In this document: piece after piece, positions 25,401-30,752 of the stretch | Position numbering within the stretch: the first letter of the stretch is position 1 | How the letters are laid out: each line of letters begins with the position of its first letter | Assembly: GCA_003568945.1 (NCBI GenBank) | Contig: BDIP01000006.1 | Span: forward strand, 21,736 to 52,487 | Origin: Kipferlia bialata | Lineage: Eukaryota > Fornicata | Reading direction: 5' to 3' | Length of the DNA stretch: 30,752 bases | The notes under the pieces: model-generated | Seen by the model: only the letters and a program-made list of their open reading frames with translations | The model's database searches: none | What the model was told of the DNA's origin: nothing | Translations under genes and position numbers: made by a program

Positions 25401-28400
25401 TCCCTCTACACCCTTACTTCAGGCGGCATAGACAGCAGCAGAGAGAACAGCAGTGACCTATCTCCCAAGGGTGGTAAGGGGGGTAAGGGGGGTAGGAGCA
25501 GACTAAGCTTTGGCTCCAAGGCTGACTCAGACGGTGTCAGACGTTCAGACGCTGATATCGATGGGGGTATAGATCTACCCCCCAAGTCCAGGTTGTCTAA
25601 GGGCCTTGCCAACTCTCCCTCCATGCCTTCTCTGCTAAGGGCAACCAGCGTCAGTGATCTGTCCAAGATGCAACTTAAGACTAGGTACTATACTATATAC
25701 ATATTTTTTATATACTATATGTACTGCAGTGAATATATGCATACACACATGTATCAGCATCTCCATGGATACCAGTGTCAGTGACCTGTCCAAGATGCAG
25801 CTCAAGACTAGGTACTATACTGTATATACTATTTACTATATACTATAGATACTATATACTATAGATACTATGGTGTATGTATGTTCATATAGTATACCCT
25901 AGTGTCAGTGATCTGTCCAAGATGCAGCTCAAGACTAGGTACTCTATTATTTATACTATATCAGATACTCTCTTGGTACTATCGTGTATATATACTATAT
26001 ACTATAGATACTACGGTGTATGTAGTTCATATATTATACCCTAGTGTCAGTGATCTGTCCAAGATACAGCTCAAGACAAGGTACTATACTATATATACTA
26101 TATATACTATAGTGTATGTAGTTCATATAGTATACCGAGACCAGGTATCAAACTCTGTATTGGCTATATACTACAGGTAGTGTGTTATATATAACACATT
26201 TGATTTAATCAGCTAACACCTCAGAGAGAGTTCCACCCAGCGCAAGCCAGTCCGTAAGCAGTATCACATGCATCGGTCGGCATCTACGTCTGGTACGTAC
26301 CCAATGCATCGATATCAATATATCAATATATATATCTATATGTATCAGTGGTTACATATATACACATTTACCTTACCCCCAGGAGCGCCTATCCCCGCTG
26401 GTGCCTTCAAGCCATCGACCACATCCCCAGTCACCAAGAACTACAAGGTGAGTTATATATTCATTTATGTATGTGGTATATTGAGTCTATTTTGTTACAG
26501 TTGATAGAGAGTATAACTAAAAGGTGAGTTAGAAAGGCTATAGAGACAGAGAGTCTTGGAGTATATATATACGTACCTAATTTTGTACTTAACTCTAGGC
26601 CCTCCCCATCCGCAGTCTGGGCAGTGGCGATGTCACGATACCCCCCCAGTATGTCCATGAGCTACCACCCCTAGAGGCACACTTGGACGGAACAGCGATA
26701 GAGGGGGAGAGAGAGAGAGGAGGGGCTGGCGCACCGTCAATGCGAGGAATGAGGCATCAGGTGTGTGTACAAAGGGTGCAGTAAGTGTAAAAAGGGTGTA
26801 GTATACGACTAAACAATATAACTCCTACTGACCTAAGGTCCGTGCTGCTGATCTGGAGAGTGACAGTGACCTAGATACAGACACTGAGACTGAGGGAGAG
26901 ACAGAGGGGGAGAGAGAGGGAGATGTGCAAGGTGTCCAGATTGCATTCGGCAGCGACAGTGAGGGGCAGGTGGGATATATTCTCTCGTATCTGTAAAATC
27001 TATATAAAATCTATATATAGTATCTAGTAGTGTGTTTTGGTTCTCACCCCCTAAGTCGTCCACACCGAGTCTGAGTTTGAGACCGATAGTATTATCTGTG
27101 ATAGTTCAATATATAGTTGTATATATAACATATATGTGTGAGTGTGTATACATACTGATCCCTAGGCCATCCAGACCGAGTCTGAGTTTGAGACTGATGA
27201 GTCTGAGCCAGCCAGGGGAGAGGGAGAGAGTGAGAGTGAGGACACAGACTACTCTGAGAAGTCAGACAACCCTCCTGTACATGCCCCAACTACTACAGGA
27301 ACTATAGGCACTGTACATTCAACTACTGTACCTGTTGCTGTGCCTGTCTCTCTAGCCCCACCCGGTGCTGGTATACCTGTAGCAGAGGATACCACCTCTG
27401 ATATAGCTGGGGGTGGTCGTGGGTCTCTGGAGAGTGAGGGAGACACCCGTCCCGATGTACCTTGGGAGGGTATCAATGATGACACTCCCCCTGTGGATAG
27501 ACCCGACACCCCAGAGGAGGAGGATGGAGATGGGGAGATAGAAGGGGAGGACAGAGACAGCCTGATTGTCTCTCATATATCCCCCTCTCAGCTCCATGCC
27601 ACTGGGGAGCTGATACTCAACAACGCTAAGGTGGGTGTATGGATCTCTCTCTCTCTCAATATACATATGTAAATTTATACATACATGTACTGTCCTTACT
27701 ATCAGGACCCTGCCATCCATGCTCACGTTTGTATTTCCTAACATATGTACTATTTACACATATTGTCCAATAGTATGTGTGTATAGACTATTCCCTAACC
27801 CCTCTAGGTCACTCTGCCCTCCATGCTCATGTCTACCGTTGTATATATTACATGTATATAACCTATATCTTATCATCCTCTGAATACCATATACACCATT
27901 AGTAGTCCTCCCTAACCTTCTAGGTCACCCTACCCTCCATGCTCATGTCCACCACCCCTCATATGTATATGTATATATATATATATATATAATACTCTTA
28001 CATATGTATATATAGCCATATACAACCTCCCTAACCCCCAGGTCACCCTGCCCTCCGTGCTCATGTCCACCAATATGTCTATACATATACCCTGCTATAT
28101 GTATACATTAGTATTCCTATATGCTTACACTGTACTCTTCTGTCTTACACCCAGGTCACGCTGCCCTCCATGCTCATGTCCACCACCCCTCCCCCTGCCC
28201 TGCCTGTCCTGACACCCGCCCCACAGCATCAGGTATATCCATACATATATACTACAGACATTCGTATATTATGTATTTGGAGTAGTTGTATTATGTACTA
28301 TGTATACCTGTCCTGGTATCATACATGTGCATTGTATGTGCTAATACATAAGTGTATGTGTGTTATATATGTAATGATGCTAATGTGTCTAACCCTCCAG

Positions 28401-28879
28401 TTCACGCCTGCCCGTGACACCACCACCAGACAGCGCAACAGGAAGAGACTCTCGACCATTCTGGACACACGGAAGTACGGTATAGTATGGTGTATATATA
28501 TATATGTATACATATCTAATCATCAATTTATCAATACCATTAGGGTTTCTGACCCTATAGTTTGAGTAGTAATGGTGTGAATATGAGAAAATGAATGATA
28601 TAATATATATTCTCAGTCTGACCCTCTCAGGAAGAAGACTGACAACACCACAGCAGCCAGACTCATTGCAATTCTCAAGTAAGTACATCAAACATATATA
28701 CACTGTATATATATGTTATATATATTCCATATATCTGAACATAATAGTATGAAAAGTGTTAATTGTATGTAGATTCCATTTCCCAGTCTTCGGTTACTTG
28801 TGGTACCCAGACACTTCTTCTCATTGCATATACTCTATATACTACCCACTCAGGGATGGGTCCACCAGGGGCATTCTCT

Positions 28880-28927
<48 letters not shown>

Positions 28928-28967
28928 TCTTACTCTCAGGGATGGCTCATCCCGTGGCAAGAGTCTA

Positions 28968-29000
<33 letters not shown>

Positions 29001-30696
29001 GTGTGTGTGTATATGTATATTCTTACTCTCAGGGATGGCTCCACCAGGGGCAAGAGGGACTCCGGTGCAGGGGACGGGTTCTCCATAGAGGGCGGGGATG
29101 ATGGCATATGGGGTCAGTCACAGAGTGCACAGGAGGGTGAGAGCACGAGGGCTGCTTATAGCCAGGTTTGTCTATATATGTATTAGTATATAAACTCATT
29201 TATATATATGTAGATATAGTATATGGGGCCAGTCACAGAGTGCCCAGGAGAGTGAGAGCACGGGAAAGGCATATAGCCAGGTATGTCTATATATATATTA
29301 GTATATATACTCATTCATATATATGTAGATATAGTATATGGGGTCAGTCACAGAGTGCCCAGGAGAGTGAGAGCACTAGAAAGGCATACAGTCAGGTATG
29401 CGTTATAATTGTATAAGAATATGTATATATATATGATATTATTCTTACTCTGATGACTTACCCCCAGGGTGCCAAGAGGGCCAGGCATACATATACTTCA
29501 GTATGTGTATATGTGTAGTATATGTAGTATGGTGTATACATACTACTCTTATACTGACCCCCAGGGTGCCAAGAGGGCCAGACACAGACGGGCTAAGCCA
29601 GGCCCCTTACCTGCATTCCCACTGAGAGAGAGAGGAGATAGAGAGAGAGACCTTGGATACGGCCTCGGGAAGGGCCGAGGGGGGAGAGGAGAGACAGAGA
29701 GAGTGGGGGAGAGTGGGATTGCGGGGAGGCCCGGGACGCGACAGGTGAGATATCAATTATAGTAACACCTTATAGTTCTAAGTCTTCATTCTGTATATTT
29801 TCTCACCCTCAGGGCGCAGCCCTCCAGTGAGACTTGAGTGTAGAGCTATGAGTATTTACATATTTACATATACATAAGAATATTATATGATATCCTAATT
29901 TCCCAGGGTGCTGCACTTCAACGAGAGCTGAGTGTCGAGCCCTACCGAGAGTTTGACCCGACCCACACCGTCACTCCCAAGGGGGGGCACATGTACGCCA
30001 CCCTGCACGACACACAGCAGACGGAGGGTGCACAGATCAGGTGTGATATACTATATAGATATACATATAGTGATGTATATAGATACACTCCATGACACAA
30101 CAGTAGACAGAGGCAGCGCAGATCAGGTACCTATTCGTTGCATGACATATATGAGAATATGCATATAAATATGATATACTATATATAGAAATGTATATAG
30201 ATAGATACTTATAGATACCTTACACGACACACATCAGACAGAGGGTGCACAGATCAGGTACCAGTAGTGTATCGCTCTCTCAGTGTTTCTCAGTTATGCT
30301 ATTATTAACTATTATACCATATTCAAACCTGTCTATTGTTATACAGGTACAACATAGTAAATATTAACCCCCAGTGTGTTGCGCCAGCCTGTGGGTGAAT
30401 CTCCAGTCCCCGATGAGGCTGTATATACGCAGAAGGAGGCACTGAGCCACACCCTACCCGCTCTGAAGAGAGGTAGTGGCAAGGGTAGTCTAAGAGAGAA
30501 GAGGCGGCCGGTAGTGCTGGTGGAGACGCCCAAGCACACTGGTAGCACCTTGGGAGGCGGGACTAAGGGAGAGAGAGGGAATGTGGGGGCCGGAGGCACT
30601 GGGAGAGATATAGCCATGGCCTTTGCCAGTATAGCCAGACAGAGAGCACCCTCTCCCTCTCCCTCCCCTAGATCACCCAGTTCTGCTAGGTACCTC

Positions 30697-30752
<56 letters not shown>
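10401..30752 (+). CDS. Giant multi-exon gene: Sfi1-like (centrin-binding-type) repeats plus charged helix and acidic disordered tail; 3' end outside window
   Basis: Fifty-four exons can be chained from ATG 10401 to 30689 with every junction in phase (6293 nt, ~2097 codons). The last donor at 30690 (GTACCTC) is followed by intron to the window edge. Order by residue: 1-187 basic Ser/Arg/Gly disordered; ~190-337 E/R-rich and mixed; ~338-721 basic helices with Trp at 22-33 residue spacing (FTQW, FIIVW, LREW, LRHW, LQRW, FQRW, FMTW); ~722-953 globular-looking; ~954-1038 acidic; ~1068-1187 E/R/A charged helix; ~1188 onward acidic, Ser/Pro/Gly-rich low complexity. The Trp/Phe spacing and basic helices match the known Sfi1/centrin-binding pattern, pointing to a basal-body or fibre protein. 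That is inference from pattern, not an alignment. It could be two genes, but I saw no in-frame stop or new start between exons. Exon coordinates are in the block entries below. Confidence 0.78.
11215..11251. repeat. CT dinucleotide microsatellite
   Basis: Perfect CT run in intron 2 of the giant gene. The polypyrimidine strand is the sense strand, as in most introns of this gene. Confidence 0.95.
11809..12416 (+). repeat. Acceptor-side copies of giant-gene exons 5 and 6
   Basis: Exon 5 start (GACCTCTGCTGTGCTTGACC) appears at 11991, ~12084 and finally in the intact exon at 12169. Each copy follows a CCACTAG/CCCCTTAG/CCCCCTAG acceptor and the first two dissolve into CT runs. Exon 6 start is copied once at ~12315-12350, again followed by a CT run. 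Confidence 0.85.
13872..14427 (+). repeat. Intron 11 of the giant gene: copies of the exon 11 end and exon 12 start
   Basis: Donor-side copies of exon 11 (GGAGGCCATGTTCACACAGC...GAG then GTATGT) lie at ~13977-14015 and ~14098-14138. Acceptor-side copies of exon 12 (GGGCTATGTCCTCAGG) lie at ~14206-14220 and ~14305-14338. The intact exon 12 starts at 14428. Confidence 0.85.
14492..14927 (+). repeat. Intron 12: copies of the exon 12 end and exon 13 start
   Basis: Copies of the exon 12 end (CTGGAGTGCATGGGCACAGT) lie at ~14596-14630 and ~14694-14722. A copy of the exon 13 start (GACCGAGCCATGTCCTACAA) begins at ~14811. The spacers are TATA-type. Confidence 0.85.
15522..16164 (+). repeat. Intron 15: four donor-side copies of the exon 15 end
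   Basis: The sequence CACATGTGCAGTCAGTGACG through GGGAG and a GT donor recurs with exon ends at 15645, 15733, 15855 and 15984 (intact exon end 15521). Spacing is 124, 88, 122 and 129 bp. The flanking intron sequence is also copied, so the duplicated unit spans the junction. Confidence 0.9.
16220..16620 (+). repeat. Intron 16: donor-side copies of exon 16 and an acceptor-side copy of exon 17
   Basis: Exon 16 end (GGCCACGGCACTCAGACTGG...GAG, GT) recurs at ~16290-16321 and ~16382-16414, each preceded by a GAGAGA run. Exon 17 start (GCCCTTGCCCAGGCCACAGC) is copied at 16521. The intact exon 17 starts at 16621. Confidence 0.85.
17902..18217 (+). repeat. 88-bp-period tandem array spanning the exon 21 / intron 21 junction
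   Basis: The last ~50 bp of exon 21 plus the first ~38 bp of its intron are repeated. The exon-side ends fall at 17953, 18041, 18129 and 18217, exactly 88 bp apart. The copies are nearly identical and keep the codons for CLASDKPRMLMVAFLK and a GT donor (GTAATAG in the first three, GTATCG in the last). As 88 is not a multiple of 3, read-through of the array would shift the frame. Confidence 0.95.
18643..20848 (+). other. Giant gene, exons 24-30: mixed helical region
   Basis: Exons 18643-18732, 18837-18956, 19004-19176, 19410-19485, 19661-19723, 20459-20548, 20765-20848. They encode a region with normal composition, e.g. SISRHSVLDFSQIYDILKLG, ALVRLLWGGIGRLYPQHMLE, IPLSDALQRFGAASVQDF and GLLLNFEARLRARQLHEI. 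No family recognised. The intron between exons 25 and 26 is only 47 nt and carries no exon copy, which suggests what an unexpanded intron looks like in this genome. Confidence 0.75.
19724..20458 (+). repeat. Largest giant-gene intron (28): three copies of the exon 28 end, three of the exon 29 start
   Basis: Donor-side copies of exon 28 (GGGGCAGGGAGGACAGGGAC, AAG, GTA) lie at ~19792-19827, ~19935-19957 and ~20040-20059, progressively shorter. Acceptor-side copies of exon 29 (CCTCCTCCTCAACTTCGAGG) lie at ~20141, ~20241 and ~20340. Donor-side copies of the exon 29 end follow in the next intron at ~20587-20618 and ~20665-20693. Confidence 0.88.
20849..21281 (+). repeat. Intron 30: copies of the exon 30 end and exon 31 start
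   Basis: One donor-side copy of exon 30 lies at ~20926-20973. Acceptor-side copies of exon 31 (CTCTCTTCTGATGAGGAACC) lie at ~21030, ~21124 (very short) and ~21180. The copy at 21180 runs on through GACGACGAGGAGGA before diverging. Confidence 0.85.
21282..22340 (+). other. Giant gene, exons 31-33: acidic stretch and E/R/A single charged helix
   Basis: Exons 21282-21536, 21668-21755, 21980-22340. Exon 31 is acidic (EEPDDEEEEVIPPIPEEP) with Ser clusters (ESSSESLIVFSSSEESEGED) that look like casein kinase 2 sites. Exon 33 encodes ~120 residues with dense E/R/A/K content (REREREKERERARAAAALEA), typical of a long single alpha-helix or coiled coil. Much of it is coded by GAGAGA microsatellite. It ends in a DGDVDLSRG motif and a GTGAGT donor. 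Confidence 0.82.
24170..24833 (+). repeat. Intron 39: copies of the exon 39 end and exon 40 start
   Basis: Exon 39 end (GATGTGCCCTCAAGACCAAA, GAGCAA, GTGAGT) recurs at ~24283-24314, with degenerate donor remnants near 24343 and 24455-24475. Exon 40 start (CGTCTCTTCCTGAGGCGTGG) recurs at ~24671 and ~24759. The intact exon starts at 24834. Confidence 0.82.
25153..26224 (+). repeat. Copies flanking exon 42 on both sides
   Basis: Upstream, acceptor-side copies of the exon 42 start (GGCGGCATAGACAGTA) lie at ~25245, ~25305 and ~25361, each after CTACACCCTTATT..CAG; a short copy of the exon 41 start lies at ~25203. Downstream, donor-side copies of the exon 42 end (GTCAGTGATCTGTCCAAGAT...ACTAG, GTA) lie at ~25776-25811, ~25903-25939 and ~26044-26080. 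Confidence 0.9.
27631..28154 (+). repeat. Intron 47: four acceptor-side copies of the exon 48 start
   Basis: GTCACYCTGCCCTCCATGCT-type copies start at 27706, 27808, 27924 and 28042, with the intact exon at 28155 (spacing 102, 116, 118, 113). Each has its own branch-like motif and AG (CCTAACCCCTCTAG, CCTAACCTTCTAG, CTAACCCCCAG). Confidence 0.9.
28679..29564 (+). repeat. Copies flanking exon 51 on both sides
   Basis: Acceptor-side copies of the exon 51 start (GGGATGGSTCCACCAGGGGC) lie at ~28853-28875 and ~28940-28962. Donor-side copies of its end (GGGTCAGTCACAGAGTGCCC ... AGCCAG, GTAT) lie at ~29224-29281 and ~29339-29395. A short copy of the exon 52 start is at ~29468-29490. Confidence 0.87.
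29745..30374 (+). repeat. Copies flanking exon 53
   Basis: An acceptor-side copy of the exon 53 start (GGCGCAGCCCTCCAGTGAGA) begins at ~29813. Donor-side copies of its end (GACACAA/CATCAGACAGAGG...CAGATCAG, GTACC) lie at ~30092-30126 and ~30225-30258. The remainder is TATA-rich. Confidence 0.82.
30697..30752. repeat. CT then TA microsatellite at the window edge
   Basis: CT run followed by a TA run, starting a few bases after the donor of exon 54. It fits the start of the next intron; the window ends inside it. Confidence 0.9.

Larger units (their letters stand above)
22498..30689 (+). other. Giant gene, exons 34-54: long acidic low-complexity tail
   Basis: Exons 22498-22581 (or to 22695), 22912-22971, 23162-23251, 23445-23487, 23704-23807, 24122-24169, 24834-24979, 25114-25152, 25423-25684, 26225-26292, 26383-26447, 26599-26760, 26838-26969, 27166-27630, 28155-28232, 28401-28474, 28631-28678, 29033-29165, 29565-29744, 29907-30040, 30375-30689. 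All are in phase. The product is Ser/Glu/Asp/Pro/Gly rich: SDSDLDTDTETEGE in exon 46, a 155-residue acidic exon 47, and basic RGD/RERD patches in exon 52. No domain recognised; it is probably disordered. Exon 50 uses the acceptor at 28630 (TGACCCTCTCAG), since the nearer upstream CAG would shift the frame. Confidence 0.72.

Noticed and set aside
25153-26224. Repeated exon fragments as a CRISPR-like or satellite array
   Set aside because: Copies correspond to adjoining exon edges with splice sites and spacers are degenerate simple sequence, not unique spacers.
1-30752. Long open frames made of Ser/Leu or Tyr/Ile repeats on either strand
   Set aside because: They are translations of CT/GA and TATA microsatellites in introns, with no start, codon or family support.

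Overview
The window looks like a stretch of nuclear genome from an intron-dense single-celled eukaryote, probably a free-living protist. Exons are GC-rich and mostly 40-130 nt. They sit between introns made of TATA-type simple sequence and long GA/CT runs. Intron 3' ends share a compact motif (CTAACCC, CTCACCC or CTACACCCTTA followed closely by CAG/TAG) that resembles the fused branch-point/acceptor of metamonads. A fornicate such as Kipferlia is my best guess, as inference only. No rRNA, tRNA, CRISPR, transposon or bacterial gene was seen.

Layout: three protein genes explain the window. (1) Bases 1-3755, minus strand: a 5'-complete, 3'-truncated gene in at least 13 exons. It encodes a single-pass membrane protein with a glycine-rich beta-type repeat ectodomain and runs off the left edge. 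(2) Bases 3912-10022, minus strand: a complete 15-exon gene for a site-2 protease (MBTPS2/S2P family), about 539 residues, with HEMGH, a PDZ-like insert and a C-terminal DG motif. (3) Bases 10401-30689 and beyond, plus strand: one very large gene. I can follow 54 exons (6293 coding nt, about 2097 codons) in a single unbroken reading frame. It has a disordered basic N-terminus, a Trp-spaced basic helical repeat region resembling Sfi1-type centrin-binding repeats, a charged E/R helix, and a long acidic, low-complexity tail that continues off the right edge. Genes 2 and 3 diverge from a 378-bp spacer. Genes 1 and 2 are co-directional, about 156 bp apart.

The most unusual property is in the introns. 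Nearly every longer intron carries one to several imperfect copies of the neighbouring exon's edge together with its splice site: end-of-exon plus donor copies lie downstream of the exon, acceptor plus start-of-exon copies lie upstream. By eye there are on the order of 120 such ghost copies, over 80 of them in gene 3. One is an 88-bp-period array. In-frame protein is obtained throughout by pairing the first donor with the last acceptor, i.e. the longest intron. Copy-free introns are usually short (47, 77, 90 nt), so local duplication of splice junctions appears to be the main source of intron growth here. The polypyrimidine strand of the simple repeats flips at the divergent promoter, following transcription direction.

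Functional links between the three genes are not evident. The protease acts in membranes, the large protein is plausibly cytoskeletal, and the first protein is plausibly at the cell surface.
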